A stretch of 64,000 nucleotides of DNA from Paragordius varius. Taxonomy: Eukaryota; Nematomorpha. Every line of letters begins with the position of its first letter. Position 1 is the stretch's first letter. Position numbers and translations under genes: made by a program. Of this stretch, positions 1-9,652 are shown piece by piece. The DNA is taken from NCBI GenBank assembly GCA_964247055.1, contig OZ176053.1:8308001-8372000 (forward strand), given 5' to 3'. The notes below the pieces were generated by a model. The model saw only the letters and a list, made by a program, of their open reading frames with translations. It ran no database searches and had not been told where the DNA came from.

Positions 1-561
1 GTCTGTTTATGGTTAATAAGGTAAATAATAACTTAAGAAACTTAAATTTTATTTTAGCAGAAAAATTTTAATATTTATTGTTTCTAAAATTAACGTTTAT
101 TTTGAAAAAGCTTTGGAGTCCTAATTATGGTCTTTAAAAGTTGGAAAATTATAAAAAAAATAAGCGTTTTTTTGTTATTAAATAAGAAAACAATGTTTGA
201 AGATTGGGTTTAAACCAAAACAACTTTTAGTAGTTAAAATACAAGTCTTTAAAGTACTAAATCACTATGTCGATTACAAAAAATTTAAAAGATAATGTTG
301 TTTAGGGTGTTTAATATACCACTTTATTATATTTTGGGGTAGTGTTATATCTCAGAGCGGAATTGATTTCTCAAAAAGATTTTAGGGAATTACACCTAAT
401 TTAAATAATATGGTATTAGCTTTTGCGCCTTATACAAAAGTTATTTTTTAAAAAAATGTAAAAAAATCCATATCAAACTTTTTTGCCGTCGTTTCTTTTC
501 TATAATTATTTTTTCGCTATTACTATAAGATAAATTTATGGAAAGAAAATGTAAATAAACT

Positions 562-1716
562 TTAACACTTGGATACAACACATTCATTTTAGTGCTTCGA
601 TTCAAATTGGGGTAGTTAAATACCCCAGGCCTGTTTAAAATGAAATTCTATAAAAAATATGGAAGGAATCGAAACCATGGCAAAACTTTGCACTTATATA
701 ACATTAAACCAAAATATATAAAAAATTTTATCAAAAATACTTTATACTAGTTATTTTAAGCTGAAACCGAAAGGTAAAAATTTAGTCAACATGACATGTG
801 TGCAATGGTAAAATTGAAAAACAATACAAAATAAACCGCTTATACTTTCTATCAATGATAGATTTAACACTTGGATACAACACATTCATTTTAGTCCTTC
901 GATTCAAATTGGGGTAGTTGGATACCCCAGGCCCGTTTAAAATTAAATAATTTTAAAATTATGAAAGGAATAGAAACCATGGCAAAATTTTGCACTTATA
1001 TAACATTCATAAACCAGAATATATAAAAAATTTTATTCAAAAATATTTGATATTACTTATTTTAAGGAAAAACTCAAAGGTAAAAATTTAGTCAACGTGA
1101 CATATGTGCATTGGCTAAATTGAAAAATAATACAAAATAAACCACTGTTTTAATTTATATCAATGTTAAATGTCATTTAAATAAAAAATTAGCTTTAACT
1201 ATACCTTGATAAATAAATGAACACGATATTTTGCAAAAAATTTTCAAAATAAAAATGGCGTCCAAGTAGTTTGACATGGAACTTTTTTTTCCAAACGAGA
1301 TTTTATTGAAATATTTTAGCTTATTTATATAATTTTTATCGGGATAGAAGCATAAATTTAAATTAGGACCGTTTCCTTCAGTAGTTTTTTTAAAATTTAA
1401 AATTTAATTTGGTCTGGGGTATTTAGATACCCCAAATTGAATCGAAGTGTTAAAATAAAAAATTAACTTTAATTTAACCCTTAAAATTAAAGAAGACGAT
1501 ATTTTGTAAAAATTCTCTAAAATAAAAATGGCGTAGGAAGTAGTTTGACATAGAATTTTTTTTTAAAACAAAATTTTATGTACATAATTTGGCATATTTA
1601 TATAATTTTTATTAGGATAGAAGCATAATTTAAAATTAGGACCGTTTTCTTCAGTAATTTTTAAAAATACCTAACTCAAATTTAGCCAGGGGTATTCAGA
1701 CAATTTGAATCGAAGT
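562..1716 (+). mobile_element. TTAA-flanked MITE, outer copy interrupted by another copy
   Basis: The first half (562-863) starts with TTAACACTTGGATAC and carries the GGGGTA...TACCCC palindrome. The second half (1454-1716) resumes exactly where a full copy lying elsewhere (2119-2674, reverse strand) would continue, and ends in the inverted terminus with ...TTTGAATCGAAG. The split falls at a TTAA tetranucleotide occupied by the copy at 864-1453. TTAA target duplications are typical of piggyBac-type elements. No coding capacity is visible, so this would be a non-autonomous relative; the superfamily is an inference. Confidence 0.6.
864..1453 (+). mobile_element. TTAA-flanked MITE, inner (nested) full copy
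   Basis: A complete unit of about 590 bp bounded by TTAA on both sides (864-867 and 1450-1453). The left end reads TTAACACTTGGATACAAC, followed by CTTCGATTCAAATTGGGGTA; the right end is the inverse (TACCCCAAATTGAATCGAAG then TGTTAA). Both ends contain a GGGGTAT...ATACCCC palindrome. It sits inside the outer copy of the same family. No open reading frame is seen. Assignment to the piggyBac type rests only on TTAA. Confidence 0.65.
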
Positions 1717-2118
1717 AAATAGCTTTCAAGCTATATATCGTCATATAAAAATCAACTGTTTTAATCTTGTTTTGGAGCTGATCCCAATTTTAGACTCTAG
1801 AAGTCAGAAAACTGTAAAAATTATAAGCTTTTATCTCCAACATGAGAACAATGAATAATAATTTTTATAATTAAAATAACTTTCAAAACTGTCATTTATA
1901 TACAAAATTAAGCTTTGGTTATAAAAATACCCCAAAAGCTAAACAAGGACAAAAATGTGATAGTAGTTTAAAGTGTCAAAAATACTTTTGATTACCCTAT
2001 TTTATAACATTCACTTTATCTATTTAAAATAAGTAGGCCGGAATTACTATATTTTGGTTAGGAATAATTTTTATTTTTTGATTGATCTTTGTTAAAGTAA
2101 ACAAGTAAAAGCCGTGAA

Positions 2119-2674
2119 TTAACACTTTAAATTGGGGTATCTAAATACCCCAGACTTAATTTGATTTCGGATTTTTTAAAAACTACTGAATGAAACAGTC
2201 CCAATTTAAATTTATGCTTCTATCCTAATAAAAATTATATAAATATGCCAAAATATCTATATAAAATCTTGTTTAGAAAAAAATTTCCATGTCAAACTAC
2301 TTCGACGCTATTTTTATTTCACAAAATTTTTGCAAAATATCGTCTTCATTTAATTTTAAGGGTAAAATTTAAGCTAATTTTTATTTAAATTACATCTAAT
2401 ATTAATAGAAATAGATAAAGAGGTGTGTTTTGTATTATTTTTCAATTTTACCATTGCACACTCACGTTGACCAAATTTTTACCTTTCGGTTTATGCTTAA
2501 AATAAGTAATATCAAGAATTTTTGAAAATTTATTATATATTTTGGTGTATTAATTTTATGTAAGTGCAAAATTTTGTCATGGTTTTGATTAAAAAAATTT
2601 AATTTTTAACAGGCCTGTGGTATTTAACTACCCCAATTTGAATCGAAGGATTATGTGTTGTATCCAGGTGTTAA
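2119..2674 (-). mobile_element. TTAA-flanked MITE, reverse-strand full copy
   Basis: A reverse-orientation relative of the 864-1453 unit, about 556 bp, bounded by TTAA at 2119-2122 and 2671-2674. It shares the internal stretch around GTAGTTTGACATGGAA and the terminal GGGGTATCTAAATACCCC palindrome. Its right edge lies 19 bp upstream of the start codon of the CARD gene, so it would overlap any promoter of that gene. No coding capacity is visible. Confidence 0.6.
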
Positions 2675-2693
2675 GCTCTTGAAAATAAAATGA

Positions 2694-2994
2694 ATGTTGT
2701 CCGATACTTATGGTACATTAATTAAAGCACATTGGAATATAATTCAAGAAAATCTTGAGCCACTCTATTTACTCCCAGTTTGCTACCAATACAATCTCCT
2801 TAATGAAAACGAAATAGAAATATTAATATCAGAAGTATAATTTATATTAATTATAGGTATCTGTCGAAATGAGAATAGAAAAGTTTTTCGATTATATATT
2901 TTTAAATAAAATTATAACTGATGAAATGTTTAACGAGATTATGAAAACTCAGTATCAATTTATAATTGATATAATACAAAGTATTTCTAAATAA
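2694..2994 (+). CDS. CARD-only protein (death-fold adaptor), two exons with a 22-nt intron
   Basis: Exons 2694-2834 and 2857-2994 join to a 92-residue protein beginning MLSDTYGTLIKAHWNIIQEN. The pattern matches a caspase-recruitment domain over nearly its full length: an amphipathic first helix (IIQENLEPLYLL), the linker ending LLNENEIEIL (compare the family's LT-EEVEEI), the RIEKFFDYIF helix (compare KARKLLDLL) and a final helix with MFNEIMKTQYQFIIDII. The 22-nt intron has GT at its start and AG at its end and holds an in-frame stop just after the donor; without splicing the protein stops after 48 residues. CARD proteins act by homotypic CARD-CARD binding in apoptotic or inflammatory scaffolds; the partner here is unknown. 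An out-of-frame ATG lies 4 nt upstream. The family call is by eye; a divergent death, DED or pyrin fold is the alternative. Confidence 0.62.
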
Positions 2995-3026
2995 ATTATT
3001 TGTTATGTTTTTTACGTAACTTATTT

Positions 3027-3030
<4 letters not shown>

Positions 3031-3109
<79 letters not shown>

Positions 3110-3118
3110 TATATATAT
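3031..3118. repeat. (AT)n microsatellite
   Basis: An almost uninterrupted AT dinucleotide run of roughly 88 bp, with one G interruption near the right end. It lies about 35 bp after the CARD gene stop codon. Confidence 0.97.
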
Positions 3119-4338
3119 AATAAAAAATCGTGTTTATTTACACTTATAATTAATTGATCTCTCTTTATAACCTAATATGCATGCCCTAAAAGGACCTACC
3201 CCTGACAGATTTCTCGCACATGAATGTGGCCAGATAAGCTGTTTTTCGCAGTACAGTACTAGGTTTTCAGAAAAAAACTGCATCTGTACTGCTTTTTGAA
3301 TTTAAAAAAAGTTAAATTTTTTATAAATATATGGTAATTATCTTTTATTTATTAAAAATTATTTTAGAATTTAATATATGTAAAAATAACCCTATAATTT
3401 ATAAAGGTTTATTTTGCGGTAAAAAACTAAGATTGGCCTATTTTTAATTGGTTAATATTTTATTTTCTGCTCGAATTATACATAATTAGGATTGCAGCCT
3501 TTTGCACAGTGGCGAAACTTTAAATCTCGGAAAACCGTAAGATTCAGGCTAATGGCTTTTTCAGTGCTTACGCAAAAAGAGGTGCCTCAAAATTTATAAT
3601 TGACAAAATTTTATGATATTTTAATAAATGTTTGATCAAGTTTAGAAAGTTCATTTTTTGTAAGAATTATCAAACGAAAAATTATATAGAAAATTGTTAT
3701 TCTCTTAACATAGTATTTAAAATTTATTATATATGGATGGTTTCAAAACATTTTTTTCGTATTAAAAAATTAAGAGTTTTTTATGTTTTCTACACTCATT
3801 AGGTAGGAGGTATGATATTTCTTTTGCCTAAACGAATTTGAGATATTTTGTTTAAGCGTACTACAAATTATTTTGAAGCAGGATGGTAACGGTATAACGT
3901 TTTAAGAATGATAAACCCTTTTTCTAAATAATTCGATGATGTTGAACATATATAGGTTCAGAATTTAAATTTAAAGGTTTGTTCGCTTGCGAATTTTGAT
4001 GAATTTTCGTAAAAAAACACAATTTTTTAATATCAGAAAACGAACGAATATTTTAATCAAAATTCTGAGATCTCAACCGTTTATATCGTTTCCATTATGC
4101 TGAAATAGTATAAAGTACGCTTCAATAAAATTTTGCTAAAAATTAAATATTTGAAAGTATGCATTTTTTTAAATATATTTAGTTGATATCAAAATTTAGC
4201 ATATATAAAATAATTGCACAATGTCGGAATTGCGTTTTCTTTGAGAGAACAGTCCATTTTAAAAGAGATAAAAATTTGAGACTTTCAGAGCCCACCTAAC
4301 AGTTTAAAATTTTTAAAAATATTGTTTTGCTTTTTATG
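3119..4338. other. AT-rich stretch, nothing recognised
   Basis: No protein-like frame, RNA gene or repeat end is recognised. A slightly GC-richer patch at about 3180-3290 does not read as protein in any frame that could be followed. Confidence 0.5.
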
Positions 4339-4340
4339 TA

Positions 4341-4931
4341 CCATTTGCACTTCAAGAGTGTGCTTGAACACTTCAAGTTGGTCCTTGAACACTTCAAGTT
4401 GGTCCTTTTTTATTTTGCTCTTTTATCAACCAAATCGTAAATAATTCATCTATTTTATTGTTTTTAACCTATTTTCTATTATTTAACATAAATTTTAAAT
4501 CAATATTAACTTTTAATCTTTGAGAAACCGTATATCTTTATTAATTTCTTATAATAATTTTGGATATTTATATGATTTTAACACGAAATATAAAAATATA
4601 TAAGTTTTCTGGGTTATTAATTAAAATTTTCCTAAAAAACATTTAAAAGTCAATAATTTTGTTCAATTGAAAAAAAATAGTTGAAATAAAAAAGTGGTTT
4701 TTCAATAAAAAATTTTATTTTTAAATGAATAAATTTATAATAAATAAAGAAAATTAGGTTATTAAATATTGAAATAAAAAAATAAATGCAAAAATTATGG
4801 TTAAATCAAAATTATAAATTTTAAGGACCAACTTGAAGTGCTCAAGGACCAATTTGAAGTGTTCAAGGACCAACTTGAAATGTTCAAGGACCAACTTGAA
4901 GTGTTCAAGGACACTCTTGAAGTGCTAATAG
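4341..4931 (-). mobile_element. Foldback MITE with 21-bp subterminal repeats, copy 1
   Basis: The left end reads CCATTTGCACTTCAAGAGTG and the right end is its inverse, with TA on both sides (4339-4340 and 4932-4933). Inside each end lie tandem 21-bp units built around ACTTCAAGTTGGTCCTTGAA: about two on the left, about four in inverse orientation on the right. The middle is AT-rich and shared with the copies at 48684 and 62059, in opposite orientation to them. There is no coding capacity. A TA target duplication would fit a Tc1/mariner-like helper; this is inference. Confidence 0.8.
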
Positions 4932-4933
4932 TA

Positions 4934-6331
4934 TATGTAGTCTATGATTTTTTATAATAAAGCATTTAGTTTTCACATAAAATATATTTGAAATTGCGCA
5001 CCTTTTGCAATTGTATACGGAGCACTTACCACAAAAGTGTAAATAACTTTCTTTAACAACTCGTAAAAGTTAAAACCAAAAGCACCATGATAATCCTGAT
5101 ATATTCCTATCAGAATATATATAATTCATCAGGATATTTTTTGTAGAAATTTTGTAATTACAGCGATAGTGTAAAAACAGGCAAAGTATGTTTTAATTTT
5201 GTACTGCGTGAAAGTCATAAGCGTTTTTTTACAGGATTTATGATTGGTGAAGATAAGGTTTGTAACTAATTTAAGGATCTGAAGCTCAATGCGTTACGGG
5301 TGGGTATGGGATGCCTTGACGGCAGGTGGCCAACGATCTTCCGACGCTACACCCTTTACTTGTTTACATGATATCCAGCGACCACGTTTTTCGGCAGCGA
5401 CCAACCCAAGAATGTTTTTTTCCAGCGGATAGGACAGAAAATGACGTGATTTTCAATGACTCTAGATTATCATAGTTGCTCATTAAAATCAGTATTATTT
5501 CCTAACTTATGGAAATTTAAATTGGTCATTGCCGCTGGTTTATATCATTATTGTATGGCTTTTACTACACTTTTTTTGAATTTTTTGGCATAGTAATAAT
5601 CAACGAGCGTTAAATTTATAAAATACCAAAAGGGGAATTTTTACTAAAATGCTATTATTTTAAAAACTTCACTTTTCAAAGTTTTCTTCACAGCTGATAT
5701 TTTATTTCGCTCTAATAGATTCTAAAAATTTAAAGGTTGTGACTAGCAGCTAAAAGTTTGAAATGAAAATTTTTTATTTTTATATTTTTTGAATATGTAA
5801 TAAAGCGCCAACAAGGTCAAAAAATTATTTTTATCATAACCTTCTCAATTATCAACATTTGAAATTGCCCTAGGAGAATAAAACCCAGGAGGTTACAAAA
5901 GTTAATGAGAAAAATTGCCAAATAGGTAAAACGATGAGTAAGAAACAATTCAATAAGATAATTTCCGCCATTTAGCATATAATAATACAATTTAATTTTA
6001 CTTAGGTGTTGTTTATATTAAACTTGGAATCATTTAAATTGGAATTTATTAATGTTATATATAGCTTAAAAATTTAATATTTCATATTAAATTTTTATAA
6101 AATACTTTAAAAATTGATGCAAAAGGAATTTGATTTAGTTTAAAATAATACCGGGTTATATATATATATATAATTTTTTAAAATTGATAGCTTTTTTTCT
6201 ATTTAAAACTTCATTGCAATTTTATTTGTTGTTCGCGATGACATTTTGGGTTAGTTTTGTATCCCAAATCTTAATCTTGTAAATAGATTGCTGTTTTTAG
6301 AGTTGTTTTGGTTGAATTTAATTATCAATCA
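4934..6331. other. Non-coding stretch with one GC-richer patch
   Basis: Mostly AT-rich with no convincing feature. A patch at about 5280-5470 is much richer in G+C than its surroundings (it contains GATGCCTTGACGGCAGGTGG) but gives no protein-like frame longer than a few dozen codons. It may be old transposon debris. A segment near 6215-6290 (GTTCGCGATGACATTTTGGG) recurs near 54090 and belongs to the dispersed repeat described at 54060. Confidence 0.4.
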
Positions 6332-6608
6332 CAGGCGTTCCCAAATGGTTTCGCGTGCCGCATTTTCGACAAAAATCTGGCCGGCCGCATTCGAAATATA
6401 TATATGGGCATTTATAAATAATTAAATAGAATTCAAACATAAGACTTTAACATAAAACACAATATAGTAATTTTTTATTTCCTGCCGATTGGATAAATTA
6501 ATTTAGAAAATTAAGGAATATTAATTCTAAGATTTATAATCATATTTCTGCAAAATATAATTTTCCAATTTTTTTTTGGGCCGAGCATTAAGTTTGGAGG
6601 ACGCCATG
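6332..6608. mobile_element. Degraded hAT-like MITE
   Basis: The left end CAGGCGTTCCCAAATGG and the right end, inverse of GGCGTCCTCCAAAC, resemble short terminal inverted repeats of hAT elements. Both ends are followed by the CGCATT / GCGGCC motifs common in this group. No clear 8-bp target duplication could be confirmed and there is no coding capacity. Confidence 0.4.
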
Positions 6609-6679
6609 CGGCCTAGGGCCTTTTGGTCTGATTTTAACAAATATCAGTATTTTCTGGTAAATTAAGTCTAAAAGCTTTT

Positions 6680-6900
6680 AAAAGTTAATTATTTACATTT
6701 TCTAACCATAATATAGACTTGATTGGGCGAAAATTTTGAGATGAATTTTTCACCCAATTTTACATTTTTGAAATTTTTTTGAAGCATGGGCCTAAAAGGT
6801 AAAGAAAGCAGCATATTTTAAAATTTGGCAAAAACCTTAACTCTCTAAATTCAAATTTAAAATCGATCTGAGATATAAAACTACCCCAAAAGGTAATGAA
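6680..6900 (+). repeat. Dispersed AT-rich repeat, copy near 6.7 kb
   Basis: It begins AGTTAATTATTTACATTTTC, continues with TAACCATAATATAG and ends near GATATAAAACTACCCCAAAA. The same beginning and end recur at about 53420-53665 and 54283-54532. It is non-coding, and the element type is unknown. Confidence 0.55.
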
Positions 6901-8560
6901 TTGTTAATTTAATTATGTTTTTTATGCAAACGTGGATATTTTGGGGTTAATAGCCCATAGTTTAAATTTGTAAATAAACTACTGTGAATCGAACATTGTT
7001 CTTATTATATTAAAAGTTATATATATATTTTAGTGTTCTAATTTCTAGCGTCGAAAATCGGGACAGCTTTTTAAACCAGTTTAAGAATAACAGCTAATTT
7101 TAAAATCATTTAATATCAGAATAACTGCTTAAATGTAATTGATAGCTTTCTAACTTAGCTTTTTTATCACATTCTATATTTATTTCCCTGTTGTATTTAG
7201 TCCAGTAAAAACTCAAAGAACAAAATGGCGGCGAAAAAATTTGAGATAAGGATTTTTTATAATTTCGTGTTTTTTTAAATTTTTCCCCTTAAATCATGCG
7301 CTGAAAAAGACGAATCAAAATAGGCTCTCTTAAATACTTGGTAATGGATTTATGAACATATCGCTATCGATAAAAATAGCCAAAAAGTGGATTCATATAA
7401 AATAAATAAACCAAATTTTTTAACATTTTAAATTATATCAACGAAGCTTAATTTTTTTTCAAATTTATAAATTGGAAACCAATCAATTTAATATTTTCGT
7501 TTTCTGGACATATAATAAATTATAATAAAAAATGCCAGTTGATGTTATTATTTACTGAAAGCCAAATTAAAGAAAATCTTTATAACATTATGCATAAAGT
7601 ATTATGTCATCTTTTTATAAAAGGGTCGAAAAATTGAAAAAATACCATATTATAATAATTTCTAACATATTATCCACACAAATTTATATATAAAATAATT
7701 TATATCAGCTAAAATTTATTTGCATCATTGATCAGAAAATGTATTCCAAGATATAATAAAATGGCTCGGAATTCATTTCACCTATTCATCTCTATTGCTT
7801 CCAGATAAAATATAAGGCTATAACCTATATATGTATATGCATGCATGAAATAATTGAATATTATATATTTACCGCGACATTTAAATATAGTAATTTGGGC
7901 TCACACAAAGGCATAAAGTAACCAAACATGTATATACCTTCCAATGTTTGACTAATATACTGTAAGTCTGTTAAATATCGCATGGCCAAACGCACGTTAT
8001 ATAATGACAGGGGTAACCCCCACCCCAGATCGCGCCAATAAATCGAATATCGTTCGTAAAATAACCGATTCGACCCGTTCTTCTCAACGAATTAAGACAT
8101 CAATAACGATATCGAGCGCAACGTATACGTAACGTGTGGAATTATGTTGGTGTTAAAACTTAAATTTAATATATTTATTTAATTATTTATTTGACATATA
8201 AAATGGGTAAATAAATCAATGATTGATTCATACTACTTAAAGGACAATTCATTGACCAATATAAAGTAAGAAGGATAATAACTAATGATAATATTTATAT
8301 ATGCATAAAATAGGCAAAGAGTGGTTAAGATAGAAATAACACAAGGCAGTTTTCATCATCCTAGAAATAAAAAAAGGTTATATAGCATTTAAAAAATAAA
8401 CTTAAGGGGTTTGGTTAAGAGAATTTCGTTTGATAAAACTCAAATTTTAAATTATTTTTGTAAGTATGTATCATAAAAAGTAAATAAAATATAACCCTTG
8501 TGTTTTTTATTATTATTTTTTAGTTTTTATATTTTGTTTTTATTTTTTTTTATTTTTCTT
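6901..8560. other. AT-rich stretch with repeat debris and one CpG-rich patch
   Basis: Around 7010-7330 there is further material related to the dispersed repeat at 6680. At about 7980-8130 a CpG-rich patch has an open frame of roughly 75 codons on the reverse strand (containing LGWGLPLSLYNVRLAMRYL). It lacks an evident start and matches no family I know. Nothing else is recognised. Confidence 0.35.
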
Positions 8561-8901
8561 TTAGGTTTTCTTTATATATGCATGTATAACAGAATGGATG
8601 TGATCATGTAAAATAATAAAATTATAAAAATAAACATCAAACAAAAAAGGCTGAACTGGATGTTAGTCAAGTCGACTCGTGTACTAACAGCTTTAAAACT
8701 AATTATCTAGTGGTTTGTTGACCAAGAAGAATGAGCTAATAACTCCATCAGTGTTGACATATGAGTCACACTCATAGATAGAGTATAGTATATTGTCTAG
8801 GGTCCATGTGGGGGTTAACGAAGAACGGTCTACAGAAACATCAGTTGATGATAGTGCTGGGTAAAGTGAATGGTCGGCTGTGAAATCACATTTGTTTGTG
8901 A
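8561..8901 (+). repeat. Left arm of a large inverted repeat
   Basis: This arm of about 340 bp reappears in reverse complement at 9259-9600 with roughly nine bases in ten matching by eye, for example around GTCGACTCGTG and AACGGTCTACAGAAACAT. The arms are separated by 357 bp. No protein is recognised in the arm. Confidence 0.85.
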
Positions 8902-9258
8902 GAATAACGCCTCCTAGTCTGTATAGAGGTCACTCCTTGGTATGGAGGTCCACGCATTAATGACAAAGCGGGAAAACTTCTCGTTGTTGAGAAGTGTTTC
9001 AGGGGCTGAATCAATGTTGTGCTTCGGGTATTGAATTATCACCTGGTGTGATTGGCGGTATGATGGTAAACAGTCTGCAAAAGTAGTAGACTTATTAAAC
9101 ATCTTAGAGTACTTCTTCATAATTGATACAAATGGTACGAACCAATTGAGTTTCTTGATATCTAGGACGTGGGAAAGTAGTCCCTGATCCGTTGGGTTAG
9201 TTGCTAACTTAACACCTGCCGATGTGACGGGAGGAGAAAAGATCTACTCGGTGTATGC
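8902..9258. other. Unassigned GC-richer spacer of the palindrome
   Basis: The spacer is visibly richer in G+C than the flanking genome. On the reverse strand it keeps one frame open for about 105 codons (about 9240 down to 8914); the first ATG is at 9120 and gives 68 residues starting MKKYSKMFNKSTTFADCLPS. No domain or family is recognised. The composition and the placement inside a palindrome suggest inserted rather than host sequence, but its source cannot be told. Confidence 0.35.
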
Positions 9259-9600
9259 TAACAAACAAATGTGATGTTCACAGCCGAACATCTACTTTAC
9301 CCAGGACTATCATCAACAAATGTTTCTGTAGACCGTTCTTAGTTACCCCCGCATGAGCCCCAGACAATACACTATACTCTATCTATGAGTGTGACTCATA
9401 TGTCAACACAGAGGGAGTTATTAGCTCATTCTTCTTGGTCAACAAACCACTAGATAATTAGTTTTAAAGCTGTTAGGACACGAGTCGACTTGACTAACAA
9501 TCAATTCAGCCTTTTTTGTTTGATGTTTATTTTTATAATTTTATTATTTTACATCATCATATCCATTCTTTTATACATGCATATATAAACAAAACCTAAA
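9259..9600 (-). repeat. Right arm of the large inverted repeat
   Basis: Reverse-complement partner of 8561-8901. It ends about 50 bp downstream of the stop codon of the SRSF2-like gene. Because that gene reads on the reverse strand, its 3' untranslated region runs into this arm, and AATAAA-like signals for that gene lie within it near 9525-9545. Confidence 0.85.
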
Positions 9601-9652
9601 AAAAAATATATAAACCTTTTTGTTGTTACAAAAAAGAAAAACTTACAAGAAT

